Of a stretch of 64,000 bases of DNA, positions 8,348 to 16,687 are shown in pieces. Positions within the stretch are counted from its first letter, which is position 1. Each line of letters begins with the position of its first letter. The notes beneath the pieces were generated by a model, which was not told where the DNA came from, ran no database searches, and saw only the letters and a list, made by a program, of their open reading frames with translations. A program made the position numbers and the translations under genes. Source of the stretch: Andreprevotia chitinilytica DSM 18519 (GTDB taxonomy: Bacteria; Pseudomonadota; Gammaproteobacteria; Burkholderiales; Chitinibacteraceae); contig NZ_JONM01000006.1 of assembly GCF_000711875.1 (NCBI RefSeq), forward strand, positions 186,001-250,000. The letters run 5' to 3'.

Positions 8348-8379
8348 CCGAGCGCCGCTTTTTGCGGCGCTCGGCGTTT
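8348..8379 (+). terminator. Intrinsic terminator after ridA, or leader hairpin of trmB
   Basis: CCGAGCGCCGC (8348-8358) pairs perfectly with GCGGCGCTCGG (8364-8374) around a TTTTT loop, then CGTTT. It lies 38 bases after ridA. A perfect TATAAT (8325-8330) stands just upstream, so a transcript starting there would carry this hairpin in its leader. Confidence 0.65.
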
Positions 8380-8407
8380 CAGGATTTGGATTTCGCTGGA
8401 TTTCGTC

Positions 8408-9094
8408 ATGGACAACCCACACTACATGCGCCGTATCCGCAGCTTCGTGCTGCGCCAAGGCCATCTTTCCGCTGGTCAGGAGCGTGCCCTCAACGAGTTT
8501 GGCCCGCGTTTCTGCATTCCCTATGCGAACGCGCCGCTCGATCTCGATGCCGCCTTCGGTCGTCACGCGCCGCGTGTGCTGGAGATCGGCTTTGGTATGG
8601 GGCAGGCCACGGCGGAAATCGCTGCTGGCCGGCCCGATACCGATTTCCTCGGCGTCGAAGTCCACACGCCCGGCGTCGGTAGCCTGTGCAAATTGATCGG
8701 CGAGCAGTCGCTCACCAATATCCGCATCGTGCAGCACGACGCTGTCGAAGTGCTCGAACACATGCTGCTGCCAGCCTCGCTCGATGGTGCGCATATCTAC
8801 TTCCCCGACCCATGGCACAAGAAGCGCCATAACAAGCGGCGGCTGGTCCAGCCGGCTTTCGTGGCGCAACTGGTGTCGCGCATCAAGCCGGGCGGCTACC
8901 TGCATCTGGCGACCGATTGGGAAGACTATGCGATCCAGATGCTGGAGGTGCTGTCTGCCGAGCCGCAGCTGGAAAACACCGCCGATGGCTACGCGCCCCG
9001 CCCCGACTACCGGCCGCTGACCAAGTTCGAGAATCGTGGCATCAAGCTCGGTCATGGAGTTTGGGACTTGGTGTTCAAGCGTCGCGCTGGCTGA
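8408..9094 (+). CDS. trmB: tRNA (guanine-N7-)-methyltransferase TrmB
   Basis: TrmB methylates G46 in the variable loop of tRNAs using S-adenosylmethionine. The 228-residue sequence shows the SAM-binding motif [13 protein letters not shown] near residues 60-70, FLGVEVH after it, and the family signature [16 protein letters not shown] near 135-150, which holds catalytic and tRNA-binding residues. Start at the ATG at 8408 fits the family N-terminus ([11 protein letters not shown]). The gene is monocistronic in appearance: a hairpin precedes it and a 102-base palindromic element follows its stop. Confidence 0.97.
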   Translation: MDNPHYMRRIRSFVLRQGHLSAGQERALNEFGPRFCIPYANAPLDLDAAFGRHAPRVLEIGFGMGQATAEIAAGRPDTDFLGVEVHTPGVGSLCKLIGEQSLTNIRIVQHDAVEVLEHMLLPASLDGAHIYFPDPWHKKRHNKRRLVQPAFVAQLVSRIKPGGYLHLATDWEDYAIQMLEVLSAEPQLENTADGYAPRPDYRPLTKFENRGIKLGHGVWDLVFKRRAG

Positions 9095-9127
9095 CTGTAT
9101 GACGAGCGACTAGACTCGCACTATTGC

Positions 9128-9229
9128 GAGCGGCCAATAAAAGCTGCCTGGCGTTGTTCCGCAGTCTTGCCGTACTTGAAGTACTGTCTACGACTGCGCG
9201 CCTAGCCAGGCAACTTTTCTTGGCCGCTC
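9128..9229. repeat. 102-base near-perfect inverted repeat
   Basis: Outer arms 9128-9152 and 9205-9229 pair over 25 bases with two mismatches (GAGCGGCCAA, AAAAG, TGCCTGGC on each side). An inner pair GCAGTC (9161-9166) and GACTGC (9192-9197) and a central GTACTT-G-AAGTAC (9172-9184) continue the symmetry. It sits between trmB and flgP, and could act as a terminator, an RNA structure or a dispersed mobile palindrome. Confidence 0.85.
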
Positions 9230-9312
9230 TCAGCCGAGGATGCCTGTTTCCATATGCAAGAGATTTGCGTGGAGATGCGCCGAGGCCACTTCGATTTGCC
9301 GGAGAAAATCCC

Positions 9313-9918
9313 ATGATTCAGCGCGTACTCCTCTTGTCGCTGCTAGCGGCCGCCTTGGCTGGCTGCAGCTGGTTCAAGCCCGGCGGCTCGTCGGCCCAGG
9401 CGGCCGGCGCACAGCAAACACCCGTCATGTTGCCAAGCCGTGTGACGGCGGTCGGTTACGGCGCATTGCCAAACATGGATGGCTACACCATGGCGCAACG
9501 CCGTTTGCTGGCGATGCGCGCCTCCAAGCTTGATGCGCTACGCGCCTTGGCGGAAACCGTGCACGGGGTGCGGATCACCGGCCAGAGCACCGTCGCCGCG
9601 CTGACACTGCAAAATGACAGCTTCCGCTATTACATCGACGCCTACTTGCGCGGCGCACGCGTACTCACGATCAACCCGCTGCCGGACGGGGCCTACGAAA
9701 CCGTGGTCGAGCTGCAATTGAGCCCGGATTTCTATCGCGATGCCGGTATGGCCCAACAAGGACTGCAAATTGAGTCGCCGCGGGTCGATGGCCAGCCCAA
9801 CCCGGATATTCCTTCAACGGCCCCTGCAGCTACCGCGCCAGCGGCACAGGCTGCGCCGGTTGCCCCGCAGCCGGTATCTGTGGCGTTGCCGGCAAACAAC
9901 TTCTACTACGCACGCTGA
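9313..9918 (+). CDS. flgP: LPP20-family lipoprotein, FlgP-like flagellar outer-ring protein
   Basis: The 201-residue product has a lipoprotein signal peptide with lipobox LAGC (Cys18), so it should be anchored in the outer membrane. Residues about 45-145 form an LPP20-type domain (AVGYGALPNMDGYTMAQRRL, MRASKLDALRALAETVHGV, AYLRGARV). In polar-flagellate bacteria such as Vibrio, FlgP is an LPP20 lipoprotein of the outer-membrane ring around the flagellar base, encoded with flgT and flgO. The next gene here is flgT, which makes the FlgP call convincing. The tail from residue 165 is Pro/Ala-rich. GGAGAAAA five bases before the ATG at 9313 fixes the start. Confidence 0.85.
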   Translation: MIQRVLLLSLLAAALAGCSWFKPGGSSAQAAGAQQTPVMLPSRVTAVGYGALPNMDGYTMAQRRLLAMRASKLDALRALAETVHGVRITGQSTVAALTLQNDSFRYYIDAYLRGARVLTINPLPDGAYETVVELQLSPDFYRDAGMAQQGLQIESPRVDGQPNPDIPSTAPAATAPAAQAAPVAPQPVSVALPANNFYYAR

Positions 9919-9937
9919 GGCCGGGGATGCCCCACTC

Positions 9938-11275
9938 ATGGCCGCCACTCTGATGCAATCTGCGCTGCGCCGTCTGTTCATGCTGTTGGCTGGTTTGCAG
10001 CTCAGCGTGGCATTGGCGAGTCCGGTCGAAGGCGTTGCGCCGTTCGACGGCAATATCCCCGCCGCGCGCGACGCTGCCATTGCGGATGCATTGCAAAATG
10101 CCGCGCTGTTCAATGGCAGCTCGGTGCGTGCCATTGCATTGAAAGACGGTGATCAGGTCGCCGAAGCGCAGCAGATCCGCTCTGGCGCGGCACCGGGCTC
10201 CTATACGCTGTTGCGTGAATGGCAGGCTGGCGGCCTGTATTACGTCGAGATCGAGCCGGGCAAGCCCGCTCCGACGGCGTTGGCACAGAAGGACGCACAA
10301 AAGGCTCAGTCCACCAAGACGGCCGCGACGCAACCCGCCACCGAACAGCAAGCGCAAAATACCTGCGCCGCCGCCAGTTACCGACGCCGGGCCCTGATCT
10401 CGCCGTTCTGGTTGAGCCAACCCTCACAAGCCAATGACCTTTCCCAAGCCAACGATGGCCTGAAACAACTGCTGGTCGATCGGCTTGGCAATACCGGCCG
10501 CTTTCTTGCCGTGTCGGCGCCGAATGAGTTGCCGTTCGCGCCGGTGATCGGGATTGCCGACCCGCAATTGCAACCGGATCAAGTCCGCCAGCTGGCCCGC
10601 CGCTATGGCGTGCAGTTCGTGGTGGGCGGCATCGTGCGCGATCTATCAACCGAAGGCGAAACGTATCGCCCGGCCTATGGTCAGGAAGTACGCCCAGGTG
10701 AACGCAAGCTCGGCTTGGGCTTGCCGTTGTGGAACTGGCTCGGTGTTGGCATCAAGGCCATGCCGAGCGCACGCAACGTCGATATCGAGCTTTACCTGTT
10801 CGATGGCGTTTCTGGCGCGTTGGTTACCCGTCATCGCGCCCAGCAAGTGGCCAGTGGCGATGTCTTGGGCCGGCAAGGCCAACCGGTCAACAGTGCCAGC
10901 TTCGTGAATAGCGGTATTGGCCACACCATCACCGCCACGCTCGATCAGCTGGCCGCGCAGTTGGCATCCGATGTGTCCTGCATTCCGTTCTCATCGCGCA
11001 TCACCCGCGTCGAGGGCCGGCGTGTTTATCTCGATGCCGGTGCCTTGGCCGGCCTTGCGCCGGGCGACAAGCTGCAGCTGTACCGGCTACGCAATGGCCA
11101 GAGTGTGGAGAGCGGTAACGGTGACACCGCGCAGCGGCTCGGCATGGTCGAAGACTTGGCCGGCAGCCTGTCGATCTTGCAGGTGCAGCCCTTGTTTGCC
11201 ATCGCCCAACCGGATGGCGGGCAAGCCGAAGTGGGCGATTTCGCACGGTTTGTGAGTACGGGGAAGGCCAAATGA
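9938..11275 (+). CDS. flgT: Flagellar assembly protein FlgT-like
   Basis: A 445-residue exported protein. The N-terminus has a signal peptide (RRLFMLLAGLQLSVALA, cleavage near residue 28). Next comes a FlgT N-domain-like part (ARDAAIADALQNAALFNGSSV), a low-complexity Lys/Ala/Thr/Gln linker near 125-145, a middle domain (YRRRALISPFWLSQPSQ through RYGVQFVVGGIVRDLS) and a C-terminal SH3-like domain (GRRVYLDAGALAGLAPGDKLQLYR). FlgT builds the H-ring around the LP ring in Vibrio and stabilises MotX/Y. It is longer than the Vibrio protein (about 375 residues), mainly through the linker. ATG 9938 is used; ATG 9953 is an alternative that still keeps the signal peptide. The stop overlaps the next start (ATGA). 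Confidence 0.82.
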   Translation: MAATLMQSALRRLFMLLAGLQLSVALASPVEGVAPFDGNIPAARDAAIADALQNAALFNGSSVRAIALKDGDQVAEAQQIRSGAAPGSYTLLREWQAGGLYYVEIEPGKPAPTALAQKDAQKAQSTKTAATQPATEQQAQNTCAAASYRRRALISPFWLSQPSQANDLSQANDGLKQLLVDRLGNTGRFLAVSAPNELPFAPVIGIADPQLQPDQVRQLARRYGVQFVVGGIVRDLSTEGETYRPAYGQEVRPGERKLGLGLPLWNWLGVGIKAMPSARNVDIELYLFDGVSGALVTRHRAQQVASGDVLGRQGQPVNSASFVNSGIGHTITATLDQLAAQLASDVSCIPFSSRITRVEGRRVYLDAGALAGLAPGDKLQLYRLRNGQSVESGNGDTAQRLGMVEDLAGSLSILQVQPLFAIAQPDGGQAEVGDFARFVSTGKAK

Positions 11276-11592
11276 AACCGATGATCCGTCCGATGATTTG
11301 CTTGGCGCTGCTCTTGCTGGCTATTCAGACCGTGGCCGAAGCATCCACCGATGCCGAGCTCAAGTGCCGCTGCCCGCGACGAAGCCCGATTAGGCACATG
11401 ACCGTCAAGCGGCCAATGCAACACAAGCCGGTCTTGGCCGCTCCCGCCAAGCCAGTCCAATCGGTCGCCCGCATCGTGATGGAGTCCTCGCCGGAGCATC
11501 CGGTGCTGCCGGTCGCCAAGACGCGCCGTGACGATCCGCAATGGATGGTGCTGACCAGTGAGCAGCGTTGGCAGCAGTACAGCTATCCCTGA
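11272..11592 (+). CDS. Small exported protein of unknown function in the flgPT operon
   Basis: The 106-residue product begins at an ATG overlapping the flgT stop by four bases. It has a clear signal peptide (hydrophobic residues 9-20, cleavage likely after AEA at 21-23). The mature part is very basic and proline-rich with a CxC pair (KCRCPRR) just after cleavage, and it ends DDPQWMVLTSEQRWQQYSYP. I do not recognise the family. It is not a FlgO lipoprotein, the third gene usually seen in Vibrio, as it lacks a lipobox. Its placement suggests a periplasmic part or helper of the flagellar outer ring, which is inference from operon context alone. Confidence 0.75.
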   Translation: MKPMIRPMICLALLLLAIQTVAEASTDAELKCRCPRRSPIRHMTVKRPMQHKPVLAAPAKPVQSVARIVMESSPEHPVLPVAKTRRDDPQWMVLTSEQRWQQYSYP

Positions 11593-11619
11593 CCTCCCGC
11601 GGCTCTTGATCCAGATGCG

Positions 11620-11645
11620 ACACCGGCCTAATGCCGGTGTTGTTA
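11620..11645 (+). terminator. Possible terminator after the flgPT operon
   Basis: ACACCGGC (11620-11627) pairs with GCCGGTGT (11633-11640) around a 5-base loop; the tail TGTTA is only weakly T-rich. Confidence 0.5.
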
Positions 11646-11791
11646 CGTCCGCTTGACCTTTCCCGGCATCTTTGGCTGCACGTCATGGGTCGGCGTGAGT
11701 TGTGCTGCTGCAGCGGGGCGGGCTATGCAGTGATAACTACGCTGACGCAGCAGTCGGAAAATGAATTGATTTCGTCTCCCAAGGATTGCTC

Positions 11792-13246
11792 ATGTTCCCC
11801 CTGAAAGACCCCGCGCTGTTCCGCCAGCAAGCCTATCTCGACGGCCAATGGCTCGATGCCGATAGCGGTGAAACCTTTGCCGTCCACAATCCCGCGACCG
11901 GCGAAGAAGTTGGCCGCGTGCCGCACATGGGGGCGATCGAGACATATCGCGCTATCGAGGCCGCCAATGTGGCGTGGCACGCATGGCGTCGCAAGACCGC
12001 CAAGGAACGCAGCGTATTGTTGCGGCGCTGGCACGAGCTGATGTTGGCGAACGTCGACGATCTGGCCGCGATCATGACCGCTGAGCAAGGCAAGCCGTTG
12101 GCCGAATCACGTGGCGAAATCGGTTACGCAGCATCGTTCATCGAATGGTTCGCCGAAGAGGGCAAGCGGGTGAGTGGCGATACGCTGGCCACGCCGGCGG
12201 CTGACAAGCGCATCGTTGTGGTCAAGGAACCGATCGGCGTCTGCGCTGCGATCACGCCGTGGAATTTCCCGGCCGCGATGATCACCCGCAAGGTCGGCCC
12301 GGCGCTGGCTGCCGGTTGCCCGATCGTGGTCAAGCCGGCGGAGAGCACGCCGTTTTCCGCGCTGGCCTTGGCGGTGTTGGCCGAGCGGGCCGGCATTCCG
12401 GCCGGTGTCTTCAACGTGATTACAGGTGATCCGCGCACCATTGGCGGTGAGATGACCGCCAACCCGATCGTGCGCAAGTTGTCGTTCACTGGTTCCACTG
12501 CCGTGGGCCGACTGCTGATGGCGCAGAGTGCGCCGACGATCCAGAAGTTGTCGCTGGAACTGGGCGGCAATGCGCCGTTTATCGTGTTCGACGATGCGGA
12601 TCTGGATGCTGCAGTCGTCGGCGCGATGGCGTCGAAGTACCGCAATGCCGGCCAGACCTGCGTCTGCGCCAACCGCATTTATGTGCAAGACGGCGTGTAT
12701 GACGCCTTCGCCGCCAAACTGGTTGACGCAGTGCGTCAGCTTAAGGTGGGTAACGGTTTCGAGGCCGGCGTGGAGCAAGGGCCGCTGATCAATATGGCGG
12801 CGGTTGAAAAGATCGAATCCCACATCGCCGATGCCGAGGCGCAGGGCGGCAAGGTGCTGATCGGTGGCAAGCGGCATGCGCTCGGCCAGACCTTTTTCGA
12901 GCCGACCGTGCTGGTCGGCGCGCATACCGGCATGAAAGTGGCGAAGGAGGAAACGTTCGGCCCGCTCGCGCCGCTATTCCGCTTCAAGACCGACGAAGAA
13001 GTGATCGCGATGGCCAACGACACCGAGTTCGGCCTGGCCAGCTATTTCTACAGCCGCGACATCAGCCGTGTCTGGCGTGTGGCCGAGGCGCTGGAGTACG
13101 GCATGGTGGGGATCAACACCGGGCTGATTTCGAACGAGGTCGCGCCATTTGGCGGAGTGAAGCAATCCGGACTGGGGCGCGAGGGCTCGCACTACGGCAT
13201 CGATGACTATCTGGTGATCAAATACATGTGCCTGGGTGGGATGTAG
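11792..13246 (+). CDS. gabD: NAD(P)-dependent succinate-semialdehyde dehydrogenase
   Basis: The 484-residue protein is a full-length aldehyde dehydrogenase of the GabD type, which oxidises succinate semialdehyde to succinate at the end of GABA and related amine breakdown. The catalytic Glu lies in LELGGNAPFIV (about residue 254), the catalytic Cys in NAGQTCVCANR (about 288), the cofactor-binding Asn in TPWNFP (about 156), and the closing KEETFGPLAP is present. The start is the ATG at 11792, since the codons upstream lack similarity to the family; AAGGA stands 7 bases upstream. No gabT or transporter is adjacent, so substrate preference is inferred from sequence type only. Confidence 0.92.
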   Translation: MFPLKDPALFRQQAYLDGQWLDADSGETFAVHNPATGEEVGRVPHMGAIETYRAIEAANVAWHAWRRKTAKERSVLLRRWHELMLANVDDLAAIMTAEQGKPLAESRGEIGYAASFIEWFAEEGKRVSGDTLATPAADKRIVVVKEPIGVCAAITPWNFPAAMITRKVGPALAAGCPIVVKPAESTPFSALALAVLAERAGIPAGVFNVITGDPRTIGGEMTANPIVRKLSFTGSTAVGRLLMAQSAPTIQKLSLELGGNAPFIVFDDADLDAAVVGAMASKYRNAGQTCVCANRIYVQDGVYDAFAAKLVDAVRQLKVGNGFEAGVEQGPLINMAAVEKIESHIADAEAQGGKVLIGGKRHALGQTFFEPTVLVGAHTGMKVAKEETFGPLAPLFRFKTDEEVIAMANDTEFGLASYFYSRDISRVWRVAEALEYGMVGINTGLISNEVAPFGGVKQSGLGREGSHYGIDDYLVIKYMCLGGM

Positions 13247-13275
13247 GAATCGTCCCGCCTGTGCATGGTTTTTGT

Positions 13276-13380
13276 CCCCTCTCCCACTTGTGGGAGAGGG
13301 CTAGGGAGAGGGTGACGAAAAGAACACGTCATGTGGCACGACCCTCTCCCCCAGCCCCTCTCCCACAAGTGGGAGAGGGG
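13276..13380. repeat. CCCTCTCCC/GGGAGAGGG inverted-repeat element, copy 1
   Basis: Arms 13276-13313 and 13341-13380 are near-perfect complements, and each arm itself folds (CTCCCAC-TT-GTGGGAG). It lies between convergent gabD and the SPOR gene. Related but partial copies are at 23339-23382 and 43600-43630. Confidence 0.85.
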
Positions 13381-13409
13381 AGACCACCCCACCAGCCCCA
13401 ACCCCCACG

Positions 13410-14276
13410 TTACTTGCAATCCACCTTCTCGACATAAGACCCCCGCAACAGCTCGCTGACCTTGGTCAACTTGCTCGTCTGCTCGTCGGTGGCCTTCTTG
13501 ATCAGGAAGCTGGTGTGGCGCACGCCGTCGTCGCGTTCGCGCACGATGGCGGATTTAACGCCTTTTTGCTTCAGCTCTTCCAGTCGGCGGTTGCCGGCTT
13601 CCTGCGTTGAGAAGATGCCGAGCGAGATGGCGTTCTGCCACTTGCTGCCGTTGTTGACGACGAAATAGTCATCCACGCCAAGCTCTGCGAATTGCTGGGC
13701 TTTTTTCTTGGCGGTTTCCAGATCGGCGAGCGGCGGCACGTAGACCCAGTATTTGGCGTTCTGGCTGGCGGGCGTTTCCTGTGCGGTCAGCCCGAGTTGG
13801 CGCAGTTTGTCGCGCGCGATATTGGCCTGGTCGCCGGTAATACCGGTCCAGCGCAGACAGAGGGCGCCTTGCGCCTCGGCGACGGGGGCCGGGGTAGCCG
13901 GGGCTGGCTTGGGGGCTGGCGTGATAGGGGGCGTGGGTTTCGGCGATGGGGTCGGTTTCGGTGCTGGAGTAGGCGCTGGCGTGACGGCCGGTGTCGCAAC
14001 CGGCGTTGCAACCGGTGTCGCCGCTGGTGTCGGAACCGCTGTTGCTGCTGGCGTCGGCGCGGTGGTCGGTGAGGCGGTTGGTGATGCAGCAGTTGCCGAG
14101 GAGGCGGACGACGCGGCGGGCGCACTCGAATCACCCCCATTGAGATGGGCGATGCGAACCTGCGAGGCGTTCACTTCTGGCGGCCGCTCGCCAACGGGCG
14201 CAATTTGCGGCACCCAGCGCGAATAGGCGAAGAACAGCAGGTTGGCGACGAGCAGCAGCGCGAACAGCCATTTCAT
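13410..14276 (-). CDS. SPOR-domain protein, membrane anchored
   Basis: The 288-residue protein starts with one membrane segment (WLFALLLVANLLFFAYS, residues 3-19). A long Pro/Ala/Thr linker follows (about residues 50-135, repeats of the PTPAATP and PKPTP type). A C-terminal SPOR region (about 195-275) then contains KYWVYVPPLADLETAKKKAQ and ISLGIFSTQEAGNRRLEELK. SPOR domains bind denuded peptidoglycan at the division site, so a septal location is likely. The start overlaps the coaX stop by four bases, making it the last gene of birA-coaX-SPOR. The linker's low-complexity DNA looks prone to length change between strains. Confidence 0.88.
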   Translation of the reverse strand: MKWLFALLLVANLLFFAYSRWVPQIAPVGERPPEVNASQVRIAHLNGGDSSAPAASSASSATAASPTASPTTAPTPAATAVPTPAATPVATPVATPAVTPAPTPAPKPTPSPKPTPPITPAPKPAPATPAPVAEAQGALCLRWTGITGDQANIARDKLRQLGLTAQETPASQNAKYWVYVPPLADLETAKKKAQQFAELGVDDYFVVNNGSKWQNAISLGIFSTQEAGNRRLEELKQKGVKSAIVRERDDGVRHTSFLIKKATDEQTSKLTKVSELLRGSYVEKVDCK

Positions 14277-15031
14277 GGCGTGGGCTCCGGGTGGTTCGCC
14301 AACGCGGCGAGGCCGCGCAGCACAAGGTCGGTTTCGAACTGAACCGGTACGGATAACAGCGGCGCGATCCGCTCGGCATCGCCGCCGGACAGCAGTAGGC
14401 GGGGTTCTTCGCCGCGCAGCTCGACACGCTGCAGCATGGTTTCGATGCTGGCTGCCAACGCCGTGAGCACACCGGTTTCGATGGCGTCTTCGGTCGAGGT
14501 CGGAAAGTCGTGCACGCTGCCGACGGCATCCGGTAAGCGGGCCGTGCCAGCCGCGAGCGAACTCTTCATCAGCCGGTAGCCGGGCAGGATCATGCCGCCG
14601 AGGAAGGTGCCATCGGCGGTGACGGCATCGATGGTCAATGCGGTGCCGGCGTTGGCCACGACCAAGGCTTCGCCGGGGTTCAGGCTGCGTGCGCCAAGCA
14701 CCGCCGCCCAGCGATCCGGCCCTTGTTGTTCCAGCCGGCGATAGCGATTGGTGACGCCCAGTGCTGCCCGGCTGACTTTCAGCCACTGGATCGGCTGCTG
14801 CCACAGTTGTGTGCAGGCCACTTCCAGTTGAGTCGTGGCATCCAGCGTTGCGACCGAGCAGCCACGGATAATCGTCGGGGCGGGCAGGGTGGCAAAGCGT
14901 TCGGTCAGCAGGTGAAAATCGGGGTGCGGGGCATCGCCACGAACCGCCCAATGGCCGTCCGGCGTAACCAATGCCCATTTGAGGCGCGTGTTGCCCAGAT
15001 CGAGCAGAAGCTGCGTGACTGGGCCGCTCAT
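14273..15031 (-). CDS. coaX: Type III pantothenate kinase
   Basis: CoaX phosphorylates pantothenate, the first step of coenzyme A synthesis. The 252-residue protein has the N-terminal nucleotide-binding LLLDLGNTRLKWAL (Asp in DLGNT), the GPDRWAAVLGA motif near residue 105 and VVANAGTALTIDAV near 125, followed by GGMILPGYRLM, all typical of the acetate/sugar kinase-like CoaX fold. It overlaps birA upstream and the SPOR gene downstream by four bases each. The birA-coaX pairing is common in betaproteobacteria, where the two are sometimes fused. Confidence 0.95.
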   Translation of the reverse strand: MSGPVTQLLLDLGNTRLKWALVTPDGHWAVRGDAPHPDFHLLTERFATLPAPTIIRGCSVATLDATTQLEVACTQLWQQPIQWLKVSRAALGVTNRYRRLEQQGPDRWAAVLGARSLNPGEALVVANAGTALTIDAVTADGTFLGGMILPGYRLMKSSLAAGTARLPDAVGSVHDFPTSTEDAIETGVLTALAASIETMLQRVELRGEEPRLLLSGGDAERIAPLLSVPVQFETDLVLRGLAALANHPEPTP

Positions 15032-15987
15032 GCGCGCCTCAGGCTGACATCGCCAGCATGAACGATGGTTTCGCCGTCTGAGGTGCCAAGTCGCAGCGCA
15101 CCGTCACTGGTCAGGCCGAGCAGCACGCCGTGCCGGATGCTACCAGCAGGGTCGAGCACGTTCACCGTGGCACCGGTCCAGGCGTGGTGCGCTTCCCAGT
15201 TGGCGCGGAAGGCGGCGAAGCCTTCGGCGGCAAAGCGGGTCAGGCCGGCTTCCAGTGCGGCCAGCAGTTGCGCCAGCAAGGTATTGCGGTCGAGCATCAG
15301 GCCGCCCTCGCGCAGGCCGGTCGCAGGCTGATCCAGCTTCGCGTCTGGCGCGTCCAGATTCAGGCCGATACCGATGACGGTGGAGACCGGCCCCATTGCG
15401 TCGCCGGTGATTTCGATCAGGATGCCGCCGGTTTTCTTCGCGCCGCTGCTGTTTGCATCCAGCAACAGATCGTTCGGCCATTTGAGCTGGATGACACCGA
15501 CGCCGGCGTGGGTGAGGGCATCAGCGAGGATGCTGCCAACCGCCAGCGGCAGGCCGGCCAGGGTGTTTGCGCCACCGGGGAAGGTCCAGCACAGCGAAAA
15601 CAGCAGACTGCCGCCGAGCTTGCCTTGCCAGCTCCGGCCCATGCGACCGCGGCCGGCATCTTGCCATTCTGCCGCCAGTACGCGCCCATGCGCCGGGTCG
15701 GCAGCGAGCCGCTTGTTGGTCGAATCTGTACTGGGGGCGGTGGCAAATTGCAGGATGCTGCGCTTGCCGAGCAGCTGCTGGATGCGCTCGGCATCGAGCC
15801 AGTCGATGTCCTGCGTGAGCCGATAACCCGCGCCGTGGCGGCGCTCCAGCGTCACGCCGAAGTGTTCGGCTTCGGCCAGTGCGGTAGAAACGCTGGCTCG
15901 CGATAGGCCGAGTGCATCGGCAATACCGGAGCCAGAGGTGAAACTGGTGGCGTTCAGAAAACGCAAGCAGGCAAGCGTGTGAGTCAT
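15028..15987 (-). CDS. birA: Biotin-[acetyl-CoA-carboxylase] ligase, bifunctional repressor type
   Basis: BirA activates biotin to biotinyl-AMP and attaches it to acetyl-CoA carboxylase. The 319-residue sequence opens with a winged-helix DNA-binding domain (GSGIADALGLSRASVSTALAEAE, residues 18-45), so it may also repress transcription. The catalytic domain carries STNKRL near 92, the biotin loop GRGRMGRSWQG near 114-124, LKWPNDLLLD near 170 and KTGGILIE near 185. The C-terminal 50 residues form the usual SH3-like domain. It is the first gene of a tightly overlapping birA-coaX-SPOR operon. Confidence 0.95.
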   Translation of the reverse strand: MTHTLACLRFLNATSFTSGSGIADALGLSRASVSTALAEAEHFGVTLERRHGAGYRLTQDIDWLDAERIQQLLGKRSILQFATAPSTDSTNKRLAADPAHGRVLAAEWQDAGRGRMGRSWQGKLGGSLLFSLCWTFPGGANTLAGLPLAVGSILADALTHAGVGVIQLKWPNDLLLDANSSGAKKTGGILIEITGDAMGPVSTVIGIGLNLDAPDAKLDQPATGLREGGLMLDRNTLLAQLLAALEAGLTRFAAEGFAAFRANWEAHHAWTGATVNVLDPAGSIRHGVLLGLTSDGALRLGTSDGETIVHAGDVSLRRA

Positions 15988-16063
15988 GGCCGGGATTGTA
16001 GCCGAGCCGGGAATGGATATGAGGCGATTTCAATCGTCGGTATGCCAACGATTGAAAGCCGAC

Positions 16064-16597
16064 TTACAGACTCTCGAGAACGTGATTCTGGTTGGTGTAG
16101 ATGCAGATATCACCCGCAATCTCGAGCGCCTTCTTGACGACGACTTCCGGCGGCAGGTCGGTGTTGTCGATCAAAGCCTTGGCCGCAGCCTGGGCGAATG
16201 CGCCGCCGGAGCCGATGGCGGCGATGCCTTGTTCCGGTTCAAGCACATCGCCATTGCCGGTGATAACCAGCGTGGCGGTCGGGTCGGCGACGATCAGCAT
16301 CGCTTCCAGCCGGCGCAGCGCCCGGTCGGTACGCCAGTCTTTTGCCAGTTCGACGGCAGCACGGGTCAGCTGGCCCTGATGCTTTTCCAGCTTGGCTTCG
16401 AAGCGTTCGAACAGCGTGAATGCATCGGCCGTACCGCCGGCAAAGCCGACGATGACCTTGTCGTGGTACAGCTTGCGCACTTTGCGCGCCGTGCCCTTGA
16501 TGACGACATTGCCAAGCGTGACCTGGCCGTCGCCGCCAACGCAAACCTTATCGCCACGGCGAACAGAAACAATCGTGGTGCCGTCAAATTGCTGCAT
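16064..16597 (-). CDS. hslV: ATP-dependent protease peptidase subunit HslV
   Basis: HslV forms the proteolytic dodecamer of the HslUV (ClpQY) machine. The 177-residue sequence has a six-residue propeptide (MQQFDG) ahead of [10 protein letters not shown], so Thr7 should become the N-terminal nucleophile after processing. [25 protein letters not shown] and [14 protein letters not shown] complete the family pattern. HslV needs its ATPase partner HslU, but hslU is not next to it: the neighbours on the same strand are a tandem-STAS gene upstream and birA downstream. HslU is probably encoded elsewhere. Confidence 0.95.
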   Translation of the reverse strand: MQQFDGTTIVSVRRGDKVCVGGDGQVTLGNVVIKGTARKVRKLYHDKVIVGFAGGTADAFTLFERFEAKLEKHQGQLTRAAVELAKDWRTDRALRRLEAMLIVADPTATLVITGNGDVLEPEQGIAAIGSGGAFAQAAAKALIDNTDLPPEVVVKKALEIAGDICIYTNQNHVLESL

Positions 16598-16687
16598 GGG
16601 TATTTACCGCTGGAAGACTGAGGGATGCGTGGCAGATGGGGGCCATGCGGGCGGTATCAAGCGGGGAGGCCGTTCAAACGGGTACTT

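Noticed and set aside
14277-14978. N-terminal extension of the SPOR-gene frame
   Set aside because: This part of the frame runs antisense-free but out of frame through coaX on the same strand; the SPOR protein begins with its membrane segment at 14276.
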